From: an uncultured Bacteroidales bacterium
GTDB lineage: Bacteria; Bacteroidota; Bacteroidia; Bacteroidales; P3
Assembly: GCA_947165255.1 (NCBI GenBank)
Contig: CAMUZR010000005.1
Span: forward strand, 95,157-159,156
Direction: 5' to 3'
DNA length: 64,000 bases
This document shows, piece after piece, positions 28,055-36,500 of the stretch (position 1 is its first letter; every line of letters starts with the position of its first letter). The translations under genes were made by a program, and so were the position numbers. The notes under the pieces were generated by a model. That model did not search any database and was not told where the DNA came from. It was given only the letters and a program-made list of their open reading frames with translations.

Positions 28055-28138
28055 ATGATTACCGACGACAAAATTACTCCCGTTTTCCGTAATGGGACAC
28101 CCAAAATGAATTATTGGCATCCAGTCACCAGCCTGTAG
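28055..28138 (+). pseudogene. Remnant 5' end of a gene interrupted by the IS element
   Basis: The frame reads MITDDKITPVF for eleven codons, then runs into the IS end (GGGACACCC) and stops at codon 28. The opening MITDDKIT resembles the start of transposases of an IS982/IS5-like group common in Bacteroidetes, from memory rather than by search. The continuation of that gene is not seen to the right of the IS, so either a deletion accompanied insertion or the fragment was already truncated. It is probably non-functional. Confidence 0.45.
28094..28106 (+). repeat. Left copy of the 13-bp IS-end direct repeat
   Basis: GGGACACCCAAAA; an identical copy lies at 29684-29696 in the same orientation. 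Confidence 0.8.
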
Positions 28139-28163
28139 AGTTCCTGCTGGTCGACGTCCACCT

Positions 28164-29669
28164 TTAGTATTGCTTGTTTTTTCTTCTTTGAGTGCGGCGA
28201 GGTATAGGATATTGCATACATTGTTTTACCAGTTCCTGTGCCCGGTTCACTGTCAGACGGCTTTTTGCTGACTTAAGCAGCCTCTCCATTTCAAGCAGAA
28301 TTGTGTATGCCGTGAAGCATATGCATATATGACCCTCTATGCGATTGCGCAGCCTGTGGTAGATAGGCCTCACGGCCAGGTCAAACTTGTTGAAGCGGAA
28401 TGCCTGTTCGATGTACCACAGGTTGCCGTAGCTGGCAATTATTTCTTTTGGTGCAAGGTCGGTGTTGGTGATGTATCCCTTGATTCCGTCCCATGCCGCA
28501 TCGGCTTCAAAGCGGTCTATGTCTATGCTCACCTTCATGTCGCCCTCCAGGCGGAGGTATTTGTTGTACCCGCGATTGTTTATGTGCTGCTTGGTCAACT
28601 GTCCCGTCCGCACCTTCTTCTGCAGCCTCGCCAGCCCTTTCTCACGGTTGCGGGCATCCTTTCTGGCTCTCTTCTCTGTGCGGGAGAGTATGAGCCTCCG
28701 TCCCGTGGAACTCTCCGTTTCCGCGATGTCGCCGTAAGCAAGCCCCATGCCGAGGATGCGGCTTTTCACAGCAGCACTCTCTGATTTTGGCCTTGCCCCG
28801 AGGATATACAGGAAGCCTCCTGCCTCAAGTGCTGCGATGTTGCGTTTGCTCAGCAGTCCGGCATCCGCCACCACGACGGGATGCTCAAACCCGAACCGCC
28901 GCGCCAGCTGCTCCACCATCGGGATGAGTGTCCCGCCCTCCGAAATGTTCCCCTCGAATATGTCATAGCCTATCGGGTTGCCGCCGGATGCCACCAGCAA
29001 CCCAAGAAAGATTTGCGGGCAGGAGTGCTTGCCGTCCTTCGAGAATCCACACCGCCTGAGGTCGTCCTCCTCGGTGGCCTCAAAATAAAGCGTGGACATG
29101 TCATAGAAGCATATCGATATCTCTCCTCCGACCACTTTTCTCGTGTGACGGAATGTCACCTCCTCCACTTTCGTCTTCGTGTCCCCGGACTTCCGTGTCT
29201 TCCTGCCATTGCCGTGGCATAAGTTGTCGAGGAAGTAGTATATCTGGTCAACTGAATAGGTCTTGTGGAGATATCGCTCAAGGTAGTCGGCCGTCTTCAG
29301 CTTGCTGCCGGGATTGAAAAGACGGCATATCACCAGATGTCGGAACATCTCGTCCCCCAGGCTTCCGTAGCCTATCCTGTCGTACAAAGCCCCGAAAACC
29401 AGTTCCGGCCCGATTACCTGCACCTGGGCATTGCTGATCCTGCCGATGGCGGCTTCCAGGGCGCTCTCTTCATCAATAAGGTTCGGAAGTGACGGCCCCT
29501 CTTTGGCGTGTATGTATTCCCTTGCCGATGTTTCAAGCCGCGCAATCTCGCTTTCGTCACTTGCCGACCCAATCGTCTTGATTACCACCTGGCGGCGGTC
29601 TTTGGTCTTTTGTACTACTTGTACGCTGACACTTCCTGATTTGTTTGGCTTTCTTCTGACGAACATCAT
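28164..29669 (-). CDS. IS1634-family transposase
   Basis: The catalytic acidic residues appear in CFYDMSTLYFEAT (first Asp), VVVADAGLLS (second Asp) and YGNLWYIEQAFRFNK (Glu), the pattern of IS1634 (IS4-superfamily) transposases. The protein is about 501 residues, near the family norm, with no frameshift, so the element could be active. The frame extends to a GTG at 29690 that lies inside the terminal repeat; the doublet ATG-ATG at 29669 (MMFVRRKPNKSGS) is the likelier start. It inserts between the polysaccharide locus terminator and a P-loop gene. Confidence 0.93.
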   Translation of the reverse strand: MMFVRRKPNKSGSVSVQVVQKTKDRRQVVIKTIGSASDESEIARLETSAREYIHAKEGPSLPNLIDEESALEAAIGRISNAQVQVIGPELVFGALYDRIGYGSLGDEMFRHLVICRLFNPGSKLKTADYLERYLHKTYSVDQIYYFLDNLCHGNGRKTRKSGDTKTKVEEVTFRHTRKVVGGEISICFYDMSTLYFEATEEDDLRRCGFSKDGKHSCPQIFLGLLVASGGNPIGYDIFEGNISEGGTLIPMVEQLARRFGFEHPVVVADAGLLSKRNIAALEAGGFLYILGARPKSESAAVKSRILGMGLAYGDIAETESSTGRRLILSRTEKRARKDARNREKGLARLQKKVRTGQLTKQHINNRGYNKYLRLEGDMKVSIDIDRFEADAAWDGIKGYITNTDLAPKEIIASYGNLWYIEQAFRFNKFDLAVRPIYHRLRNRIEGHICICFTAYTILLEMERLLKSAKSRLTVNRAQELVKQCMQYPIPRRTQRRKNKQY

Positions 29670-29683
29670 GCCGGTTTTTGCGC

Positions 29684-29702
29684 GGGACACCCAAAAGTGT
29701 CC
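29684..29702. repeat. Right IS end with palindrome overlapping the transposase start
   Basis: The GGGACACCCAAAA copy continues so that GGACAC (29685-29690) and GTGTCC (29697-29702) form an inverted repeat around CCAAAA. It overlaps the GTG codon preceding the transposase. Confidence 0.65.
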
Positions 29703-29796
29703 TCTTTTCTCTTTTATAACGGTACAAATCAGCAGTTAGTATTTTTATTCTATATTTTTACGGAAAACAGGAATAGGCACGATTCAAAAGTGTTAT

Positions 29797-30807
29797 TCAG
29801 TGTTTTGCCAGAACGTCGTAGACGGGACATTCAAGAGCTTCTGACAGAGTACTGCAAGCATCGGATGAATTTAGAGTATATCCCTGAGGTGAAGTGGGAT
29901 TGAGTGTAATTGCTACGAGATTCGACCTTTGCATTACTCTAATGCGTCCCCCTCGTTTGGTGAAATCAGAATAAACTTCAGGTGAAATGAATAGTTTGGT
30001 GAAGTCCTGTACGATTAATAGGCATTTAGATATGTTAGGCTGAGAAGATAAATATTTAAGCAGACGATCACTTACAGCCCCTGCGGCATATATAGTATTG
30101 CCATAGTTGAATAGTTTATCCTCACCTCGACCTAAAAGGAACACGGATTTGACTCCAAGGTCATGGGCCACTCCTTCTGAGTCTATTCCCCAAATTCCGG
30201 AGCTGATATTGTTCAGACTATGATGTACAGAAGATGGTATTTCTTCAAGTTTAATGAGTCGATAAACAAATTTTGTTTTAGATACTAATTGCTGAATGTT
30301 AGGAGATACAGCAGCGCCTGTAGCTAATATCATGGCATCAGTTACAGTAGGAGATGCCAAACTAAGTCGCGAGAGCGCTCCATCAACAATTGATAGTTGT
30401 ACATTGTTTTTCTTGAATTGAGCAATCTGTTGACGTAAGATCCCTGTAGTCGCTGCGCCCGATAGTAGAGCTTTCCCTTGGCAGAGCACTTCAGCAGTCA
30501 CTAATTGACCGAGGGCAGTACGTCGTTCATCAACACTGACAATCTTTGATACTAATCGTCTCTGCAGATAATGTCTTTGAGAAGTAATGAACTGCATTCC
30601 CTCATAGAGTACTATTTCGGGTTTAGCGGTGGCGTACACAGAGTCTACTTGTTCACCATCTACACCGATTGAGGTGACGGCCGTGGAGATCCCGATTTCG
30701 TGAAGCCGCCTTAAAATATAGTTTAGGCAGACCGTCTTTCCTGTGTTTTTTTCAAGCCCTACAATGGACAGGCTCCGATAGTTACGTATTTTTTCAATAA
30801 ATGGCAT
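29797..30807 (-). CDS. BioD-like P-loop protein, possibly an aminomutase-reactivase subunit (KamB-like)
   Basis: The N-terminus carries a P-loop SIVGLEKNTGKTVC with five residues between Gly and GKT, the spacing of dethiobiotin-synthetase-type P-loops. TSIGVDGEQVD, LLSGAATTG and IVDGALSRLSLASP follow. I associate this architecture, from memory, with KamB-like proteins encoded with lysine 5,6-aminomutase in amino-acid-fermenting bacteria. The divergent neighbour, phosphate butyryltransferase, would fit lysine fermentation to butyrate, but no aminomutase gene is in the window. Treat the name as tentative; ATPase activity is the firmer inference. Its 3' end lies 95 bases from the IS. Confidence 0.4.
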   Translation of the reverse strand: MPFIEKIRNYRSLSIVGLEKNTGKTVCLNYILRRLHEIGISTAVTSIGVDGEQVDSVYATAKPEIVLYEGMQFITSQRHYLQRRLVSKIVSVDERRTALGQLVTAEVLCQGKALLSGAATTGILRQQIAQFKKNNVQLSIVDGALSRLSLASPTVTDAMILATGAAVSPNIQQLVSKTKFVYRLIKLEEIPSSVHHSLNNISSGIWGIDSEGVAHDLGVKSVFLLGRGEDKLFNYGNTIYAAGAVSDRLLKYLSSQPNISKCLLIVQDFTKLFISPEVYSDFTKRGGRIRVMQRSNLVAITLNPTSPQGYTLNSSDACSTLSEALECPVYDVLAKH

Positions 30808-30815
30808 TTCATTTG

Positions 30816-30823
30816 CAAAGTTA
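30816..30823 (-). promoter_or_regulatory. -7 box (TAACTTTG) for the P-loop gene
   Basis: On the minus strand the bases read TAACTTTG, a match to TAnnTTTG, 9 bases before the gene's start codon. The transcript would therefore be nearly leaderless. No clear TTTG at -33. Confidence 0.45.
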
Positions 30824-30832
30824 CAAAAATAT

Positions 30833-30862
30833 ATTGTAAATGGATATTTTTTTGTATTTTTG
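30833..30862 (+). promoter_or_regulatory. Promoter of the phosphate butyryltransferase gene
   Basis: TATTTTTG at 30855-30862 fits the -7 box, and ATTG at 30833-30836 sits 18 bases upstream as a weak -33 box. The start codon is 46 bases downstream of the box. Confidence 0.5.
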
Positions 30863-30908
30863 CATAAGCATAATTTCTATTAATAACAATTAATACCTTT
30901 ATAGCAAG

Positions 30909-31817
30909 ATGATTACAAAATTAGACGATCTCTTGGAACTCGTAAAGACCAAGGAAAAGAAAAGACTTGTTGCTGCTTATGCTAACGATTCTCATACTAT
31001 TGGTGCAGTGAGTGCTGCAATCGATAAGGGCATTGTAGATGCTACTCTTTTTGGAGACATCGACACCATTAAGAAAGTCTGCGCCGAAGAAGGTATCGAC
31101 CCCAATAAATTCGAACTTGTCCAAGAGGCTGACGAAACAAAGGCAGGTGTGAAAGCAGTTGCATTGATTCGCGAGGGCAAAGGCGACATTCTTATGAAGG
31201 GACTCCTTTCTACCGACAAATACATGCGTGCCATCCTGAACAAGGAAACTGGACTTATGCCCGGCAAAAAAAACGACATGCTTACCCACATGGCTGTCTT
31301 CGAAGTTCCTGCTTATCACAAACTGCTGGTTTGTAGTGACGTGGCTATTATGCCTGCACCTGATTTGAAGCAAAAACAAGCCATTCTTAACTATCTTATT
31401 AGCACTGCTAAGAATCTTGAGATAACCAAACCCAAGGTGGCTGTTTTGGCTGCTACTGAGCAGGTTTCTACTGGAATGCAAGCTTGTGTGGATGCTGCCA
31501 TCATCAGCAAGATGGGTGACAGAGGTCAGATAAAAGGTGCTCTTGTAGACGGTCCTCTTGCACTGGATGTTGCCATTAATGCAGAAAGTGCCAAGACAAA
31601 GAAGGTCGGCGGCGAAGTGGCCGGCGATGCCGACTGCCTCCTTTTCCCCAATATCGAAAGCGGCAATGTTTTCTATAAGGCCTGCACCAAGTTTGGCGGT
31701 GCCGAGTTGGCCTGCATGGTGGTCGGAGCCAAAGTCCCCTGCATCCTTACCAGTCGTGGCGACAGCGCTAAGACCAAACTCTACAGCATCGCCCTGGCTG
31801 CTCTTAATGCAAAATAA
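30909..31817 (+). CDS. ptb: Phosphate butyryltransferase
   Basis: The 302-residue protein belongs to the phosphate acetyl/butyryltransferase fold: IGAVSAAID near residue 31, GKGDILMKGLLSTDKYMRAIL at about 90-110, then VAVLAATEQV and DGPLALDVAI with the conserved Asp-Gly-Pro. It interconverts butyryl-CoA and butyryl-phosphate in the cytoplasm, usually paired with butyrate kinase to make ATP and butyrate. No butyrate kinase follows; the next gene is a PAS protein with its own promoter. This single-gene setting is unusual for ptb, and the kinase may lie elsewhere. Confidence 0.88.
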   Translation: MITKLDDLLELVKTKEKKRLVAAYANDSHTIGAVSAAIDKGIVDATLFGDIDTIKKVCAEEGIDPNKFELVQEADETKAGVKAVALIREGKGDILMKGLLSTDKYMRAILNKETGLMPGKKNDMLTHMAVFEVPAYHKLLVCSDVAIMPAPDLKQKQAILNYLISTAKNLEITKPKVAVLAATEQVSTGMQACVDAAIISKMGDRGQIKGALVDGPLALDVAINAESAKTKKVGGEVAGDADCLLFPNIESGNVFYKACTKFGGAELACMVVGAKVPCILTSRGDSAKTKLYSIALAALNAK

Positions 31818-31834
31818 TACTTATTTGTGACGAG

Positions 31835-31886
31835 TTACAGGCAACCTCTCATCTGATGACAGTTGACTGGTTGTCTGTAATTTGTT
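31835..31886 (+). terminator. Stem-loop after ptb, overlapping the next promoter
   Basis: TTACAGGCAACC (31835-31846) pairs with GGTTGTCTGTAA (31869-31880) with one G-T pair. The loop is 22 nt and TTTGTTT follows. It is a plausible weak terminator. Its right arm overlaps the region carrying the promoter of the PAS gene. Confidence 0.55.
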
Positions 31887-31894
31887 TATCTTTG
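31862..31894 (+). promoter_or_regulatory. Promoter of the PAS-domain gene
   Basis: TATCTTTG at 31887-31894 is a perfect -7 box; GTTG at 31862-31865 is a possible -33 box, 21 bases upstream. The start codon is only 11 bases after the box, so the mRNA should have almost no leader. Confidence 0.6.
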
Positions 31895-31904
31895 TCTTAT
31901 AAAA

Positions 31905-32249
31905 ATGGATAATTATTTTGAATATCTGAAAGAGGTGGCCATCACAGTCTGTGATAAGGATGGGAAAATCCTCGATATGAACACCCGCTCGGCCGATGTT
32001 AATAGCCATGGTCAGAAAATTCTAGGCAACAATTTGTTTAATTGCCATCCGCCTAGAGCTGCCGCCATTCTCAAGGATCTGTTGGAAAACGAAAAATTAA
32101 ATGCCTACACCATTGAGAAAAATGGAGTGAAAAAACTTATCTATCAAGTGCCTTGGTACGATGATGGCAAGTTTGGCGGCCTGATTGAGTTCTCAATACC
32201 AATACCTTTCGAGATGCCACACTATGTGCGTACACCCAAGCAGGATTGA
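31905..32249 (+). CDS. Small single-domain PAS protein
   Basis: The 114-residue protein has a PAS-like opening (VAITVCDKDGKILDMNTRSADV), a central helix (ILGNNLFNCHPPRAAAIL) and a terminal beta segment (GKFGGLIEFSIPIPF), without any output domain. The CHPP segment recalls heme- or small-molecule-binding PAS domains of the fermentative sensor type, but a ligand cannot be assigned. It would act in the cytoplasm, perhaps as a redox or metabolite sensor for a partner protein. It is monocistronic by context: own promoter upstream, 170 bases to the next gene. Confidence 0.65.
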   Translation: MDNYFEYLKEVAITVCDKDGKILDMNTRSADVNSHGQKILGNNLFNCHPPRAAAILKDLLENEKLNAYTIEKNGVKKLIYQVPWYDDGKFGGLIEFSIPIPFEMPHYVRTPKQD

Positions 32250-32419
32250 TTACCGTCACTAGATTGATTCGCTCAAGGCTCTTCTAATGTTCATTGCGTG
32301 CTCGTATTTAGGGTTGAAGAACCATCAAATACTACATCTTTCGGGGAAAGAGAATTGACAATAGTTGAAGAACTAAATCGTTTTCATTGTCCAACTTTTT
32401 AATAGCTTAATATTATCGA

Positions 32420-34957
32420 ATGAGATTGAAATATATTCTATTGTCCTTAGCTACATTGTTTTTTTCGCTGGAATTGATGGCGCAAGGGAAAATAACGGGT
32501 CGTGTGTTTGACAATAAGTCGGGCGAGCCTATTGAATACGCCACGGTGGCAGTGTTGAATATTATGGATTCAAGTTTGGTCACGGGGGCTGTTTCGCAGC
32601 CCAACGGTTCTTTCGAAGTAAAGGTGGCCTATGGAAAATATCTTGTTCGTATTTCTTTTATGGGCTATTCCACATACTTCCATCCCCAATTCGTCACTCT
32701 AAACGAGAAGCAGGGTAAAGTCAATCTAGGTAAGGTCAAGATTTCACCGTCGGCTACAATGATGCAGGAAGTCAATGTCATGGCCGAACGAACCATGGTG
32801 GAGTACCAGCTTGATAAACGCGTGGTGAATGTGGACAAAAACCTAGTTTCGAGCGGCGGCACGGCTACTGATGTACTGCAACAAGTGCCCAGTGTGTCAG
32901 TGGACAACGACGGTAATGTCACATTGCGAGGCTCGACTAATGTCAAAGTTTTGATTGACGGTCGCCCATACGAACTGATGGGGAGTGATTTAGAAACCCT
33001 TTTAGAGCAGATTCCGGCCAGCACGGTGGAGAATGTAGAAATCATCACTAACCCTTCGGCCAAATATGACCCTGAGGGCATGTCTGGTATCATCAATATC
33101 AAGTTGAAGGACAAATCAACGGGTGCATTGGGACTTAATGGTGTGGCGAATCTTAATTTCGGTGCGCCGTTGCCATTTATGATTCCAGAGGAGATGCCTT
33201 CTTTCATTCCAACCGCCATGGGAAATATTAGTCTGAATTACACAACGGAGAAATATAATCTGTTTTTTTCAGCCGATGGTGGACAGCGAAGTCGTGGTCA
33301 TTATGGGGTGACGGAGATAGCACATAGGAATAGTGGCGTGGATTATACGTTTGATTCTATCAGAGAGTATCATTTAAACCCAGGTTTAATGGGTAGTATT
33401 AAGATAGGAGGCGAGTATTTTTTCAACAAGAATAACAGCCTGCTACTGTCCTATCAGTTGCGCGGCGGCAACCGTAGGCGTAATGGAACCATTTATGGTA
33501 AGGACTTGATGTACAATGGCTCAATGGACTACGAACAGTCTTCGACAAATGACAATCATAATGTTAATCATTCGGTGAATCTGCTGTATACGCGAAAAAT
33601 GAGCCATAAGGACGAAGAACTGACCTTTGATGCCACCTTTAGTACACGGCATGTTAAAGGAAACGGCCAGCAAGAACAGGTTTTTTTCGGCGATGCCCTT
33701 TGGGATAACTATTATAAGCGCGAAAGTTTCACAGAGAATCGTCACCAGGCATTGAATGCCAAACTGAACTGGCAAAGGCCGTTCGACAATGGCTGGAAGT
33801 TGGAGACTGGTTATGAAGGCCGTATGGACTGGCCAGACCAAGAGGCAAATTATTATCGATATGTATATTTGCCTGACCACACCATATACTCATATTTCGA
33901 TTCGCTCTCTTCTACTCATTTCAACTACCGCCTTCATGTTCACTCTGTCTACGCCACCTATGGGGGCAATTTTGGTGAAAAATTATCGGCATTATTCGGT
34001 ATCCGAGGCGAATATTCGAAAACTTATGGAAAGGATGTCAACCATCCGGCTTCAACTCCGGTAAACAAACCCTACTTGAAGATTTATCCAACCGTTCATC
34101 TGTCATACGCTATTAACGATATGCAAAGCATTCAGATGAGCTATAGCCGCAGGGTACGACGGCCGCACATGTGGGATTTGAACCCATATGTTAATGTGAT
34201 GGAAGGCCAGCATTTAGGATTTGGAAATCCTAATCTGGACCCTGAATTCACAAACGCCTTTGAACTCAGCTATAATCTTACGCTTAAAAAGGTTAACCTA
34301 TATACCTCTGCGTATTTCCGCCATAGTAATAACGTAATTACATGGTATGGGTTCGTGTGGGATTCCCTAGCGGTAAGTCGTTACGCTTGGTGGGAACCAT
34401 ACAGTAGCCAATTTGACGGTTACTGGGCCTCTGCTCCACAGAACCTTTCCAATAGCTATAACTATGGATTAGAGTTTATTGTTGACTGGCAGATTTTCAA
34501 GTGGTGGAAAGTAAATGTCAGCCTCAATCTTTTCAATGAGCGTATTGAAGGGACTGACTTATTGGACAATAAAGCAAAAGAATCTTTCCAGGCGGGTTGC
34601 AAATTTAACTCGTTTATGACTTTGCCACGTGACTATACCATACAATTCAGTGGCCAATATAGTGCCCCAGGCCTCGATTTGCAGGCTGAGTTAGATGCCA
34701 GTTATTGGTTCGACTTGGCAGTCCGGAAGGAGGTGCTCAACCATCGTGGAAGTATTAATCTTCGGATCAGTGATGTGTTCTGTACAGGTGGGTGGGGACA
34801 TACTACCGACAACGAAGAACTCTACCGGGTGGTGAAAAACCATCGCATATCTCCAATGGTAACCATTGGCTTTTCATACAAAATTAACAATGGGCTGCGT
34901 CAGAATGGCAACAAGCCTGTTGAAGATGATGACTCCTCTGATGGTGGCGAATATTAG
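32420..34957 (+). CDS. Outer-membrane beta-barrel receptor (TonB-receptor-like, OMP_b-brl_3 type)
   Basis: After a signal peptide ending at MAQG, residues 23-115 form a carboxypeptidase-regulatory-like domain (GRVFDNKSGEPIEYATVAVL). Residues 130-235 resemble a receptor plug (LQQVPSVSVDNDGNVTLRG, LIDGRPY, VEIITNPSAKYDPEGMSGI). The remaining 600 residues are barrel-like. It should sit in the outer membrane and take up an unknown ligand; no SusD partner is adjacent. The C-terminus is rich in Asp/Glu/Ser rather than ending in an aromatic residue. It overlaps the start of the next small gene by about 17-32 bases. Confidence 0.82.
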   Translation: MRLKYILLSLATLFFSLELMAQGKITGRVFDNKSGEPIEYATVAVLNIMDSSLVTGAVSQPNGSFEVKVAYGKYLVRISFMGYSTYFHPQFVTLNEKQGKVNLGKVKISPSATMMQEVNVMAERTMVEYQLDKRVVNVDKNLVSSGGTATDVLQQVPSVSVDNDGNVTLRGSTNVKVLIDGRPYELMGSDLETLLEQIPASTVENVEIITNPSAKYDPEGMSGIINIKLKDKSTGALGLNGVANLNFGAPLPFMIPEEMPSFIPTAMGNISLNYTTEKYNLFFSADGGQRSRGHYGVTEIAHRNSGVDYTFDSIREYHLNPGLMGSIKIGGEYFFNKNNSLLLSYQLRGGNRRRNGTIYGKDLMYNGSMDYEQSSTNDNHNVNHSVNLLYTRKMSHKDEELTFDATFSTRHVKGNGQQEQVFFGDALWDNYYKRESFTENRHQALNAKLNWQRPFDNGWKLETGYEGRMDWPDQEANYYRYVYLPDHTIYSYFDSLSSTHFNYRLHVHSVYATYGGNFGEKLSALFGIRGEYSKTYGKDVNHPASTPVNKPYLKIYPTVHLSYAINDMQSIQMSYSRRVRRPHMWDLNPYVNVMEGQHLGFGNPNLDPEFTNAFELSYNLTLKKVNLYTSAYFRHSNNVITWYGFVWDSLAVSRYAWWEPYSSQFDGYWASAPQNLSNSYNYGLEFIVDWQIFKWWKVNVSLNLFNERIEGTDLLDNKAKESFQAGCKFNSFMTLPRDYTIQFSGQYSAPGLDLQAELDASYWFDLAVRKEVLNHRGSINLRISDVFCTGGWGHTTDNEELYRVVKNHRISPMVTIGFSYKINNGLRQNGNKPVEDDDSSDGGEY

Positions 34958-35375
34958 CATTAGAGAAGAGAATGGCCGCAGAGAGGTATTCGATATCGTC
35001 CGTGGCCGTTATGTCGCCCTTACTCCAGAGGAGTGGGTGCGTCAAAATGTAATCCACCAATTGCATTACGAACTGGGCTACCCCTTAGAATTACTCCAGG
35101 TGGAAGGTACGATTACGCTAAACGGCATGTCAAGGCGATGCGACATAGTTGTCTACGACTGCGATGTTCATCCCTTAGTGATTGTTGAGTGTAAGAGAGA
35201 GACCGTTCCGCTGACGCAAAAAGTTATCGACCAGGCATGTCGTTATAACCTAGTGCTGCATGTGCCATTTTTATGCCTCACAAATGGCCCAATCCAAGTC
35301 TGCTGCAAAGTGGATTTTGACCAAAAGAAGCTTGTCCGAATACCAAAAATCCCAAACTATCATAAAAAAAGTTAA
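34926..35375 (+). CDS. Type I restriction-enzyme R N-terminal-like (HSDR_N_2) PD-(D/E)XK protein
   Basis: The protein matches a small stand-alone family of Bacteroidetes: VALTPEEWVRQNVIHQL, then MSRRCDIVVYD and PLVIVECKRE give the PD-(D/E)XK Asp and ExK residues, followed by KVIDQACRYN and LCLTNGP. Possible starts are ATG 34926, 34929 or 34941, all overlapping the receptor gene; family members begin a short way before the FDI-RGRYVALTPEEW block, which favours the later ones. No methyltransferase or specificity subunit is adjacent, so it is not part of a restriction system here. Confidence 0.8.
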   Translation: MMTPLMVANISIREENGRREVFDIVRGRYVALTPEEWVRQNVIHQLHYELGYPLELLQVEGTITLNGMSRRCDIVVYDCDVHPLVIVECKRETVPLTQKVIDQACRYNLVLHVPFLCLTNGPIQVCCKVDFDQKKLVRIPKIPNYHKKS

Positions 35376-35444
35376 ATAATGGGGTATTAAGGGTGACTAA
35401 ATCGCATCTATTGGCTCTATTGTTTAGAAGTTATTTTTTTCGTT

Positions 35445-35936
35445 ATGCGAGAACAAGACAAACAAATGCTAGCCGACCATTATCTGGACCTTTACCGGAT
35501 GGCATATGATGTGTTGCATAACGAGACTGATACAGAAGACGTGGTGCAGGAGGCATTAGCAGTAACCATGGCACACCCCTTTCTTGTAAAGCCTTACAAC
35601 TATTGTGTTCGTATTTTATACAATCGGTGCTATAGGTTGCTCACTCGCAAAGACTACATCCTTCCAGACCAACTTCCTGATGTTGCATCCGAAGAAAGTG
35701 ATAGTGAGATGCATGAATTCCGTATCGAGCAACTTAGGAAGTTTAAGTCGCAGCTGCCACCCCGTATCGCAAAAATACTTGACCTCTATTATGCCAATGG
35801 GCTCACACAGGCTCAAATAGCCAAGACCGAGGGGATGTCTCTGTCATTAGTGAAAAAGTTATTTTACATCGGACACGAACAGCTCCGACAACAAATTATC
35901 GAATCAGAAAAGAAATGGAATAAATATACGCAGTAA
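35445..35936 (+). CDS. ECF-type RNA polymerase sigma factor
   Basis: Region 2 is seen as ETDTEDVVQEALAVTMAH and region 4 as LPPRIAKILDLYYANG followed by LTQAQIAKTEGMSLSLVKKL, a helix-turn-helix. At 163 residues it is the usual ECF size. It directs RNA polymerase to a small regulon. The next gene starts on the last base of its stop codon region (overlap of one base) and encodes a single-pass membrane protein, the common arrangement for an anti-sigma partner. Confidence 0.9.
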   Translation: MREQDKQMLADHYLDLYRMAYDVLHNETDTEDVVQEALAVTMAHPFLVKPYNYCVRILYNRCYRLLTRKDYILPDQLPDVASEESDSEMHEFRIEQLRKFKSQLPPRIAKILDLYYANGLTQAQIAKTEGMSLSLVKKLFYIGHEQLRQQIIESEKKWNKYTQ

Positions 35937-36487
35937 TGAAAAATTTAGAAACACTTCTCCACCGACATTACGAGGGAGTAATAACTCCCGAGGAGCAGTC
36001 TGAACTTGACCGCTTAACTCATCGTGAACAAGTAATAAGTGCCGCTTCTAAACGTGCCAAAGTGCTTCGTCGCCGTCAGCTTGCTGCCGCCACAGGCATG
36101 GCATCTGTTTTACTTGTCGCTGGGGCATTATTCTTTGTTCACCCTTCGCTTAGTCAGTCGGAATCCAATATGCCTCTTATGGCACAAGTCGATGAATCCG
36201 TAGCATCAGATGTCGAAAAAACTTCATCATCCCCTCAACCCAAAGTAACCACCAGCGAGTCTCAGCTTTCTGCTGTCGATGAACAGGATACGCAGTTGCT
36301 TGAGCCAAAGCCCCATAGTGTGTCTTTGCCTGAGGAAACGCCTGAGCATGTCGAAATGATTGAGGCCGAGAGCGAATGTGACCTTCTCCAAACGACTCTT
36401 CCCGACAGCGAGCCCATCGTGGCGTGCAATACAGCCTGCTCGCCAGACTCCGTTATCAACGATATTTGGAAATTTCTAAGAACTTAA
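35936..36487 (+). CDS. Putative anti-sigma factor, single-pass membrane protein
   Basis: The N-terminal cytoplasmic segment (MKNLETLLHRHYEGVITPEE) is followed by one membrane helix (AATGMASVLLVAGALFFV, about residues 51-70) and a Pro/Ser/Glu-rich periplasmic tail. The position directly after an ECF sigma gene and this topology support an anti-sigma role. No classical zinc-binding ASD motif is visible. The tail ends with a small hydrophobic DSVINDIWKFLRT segment. Confidence 0.6.
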   Translation: MKNLETLLHRHYEGVITPEEQSELDRLTHREQVISAASKRAKVLRRRQLAAATGMASVLLVAGALFFVHPSLSQSESNMPLMAQVDESVASDVEKTSSSPQPKVTTSESQLSAVDEQDTQLLEPKPHSVSLPEETPEHVEMIEAESECDLLQTTLPDSEPIVACNTACSPDSVINDIWKFLRT

Positions 36488-36500
36488 TTAGGCAATCATC

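Larger units (their letters stand above)
28094..29702 (-). mobile_element. IS1634-family insertion sequence
   Basis: The element contains one full-length DDE transposase on the minus strand. Its approximate limits are set by GGGACACCCAAAA, present at 28094-28106 and in the same orientation at 29684-29696. Both outer edges read GGACAC when followed inward, so only a six-base inverted end is certain. Target duplication is not clear. The base composition (GC-rich, many GCC/CGG codons) differs sharply from the AT-rich locus to its left, consistent with recent arrival. Confidence 0.7.

Noticed and set aside
28329..29739. Several open frames on the + strand inside the IS
   Set aside because: They are complements of the GC-rich transposase gene with no family resemblance.
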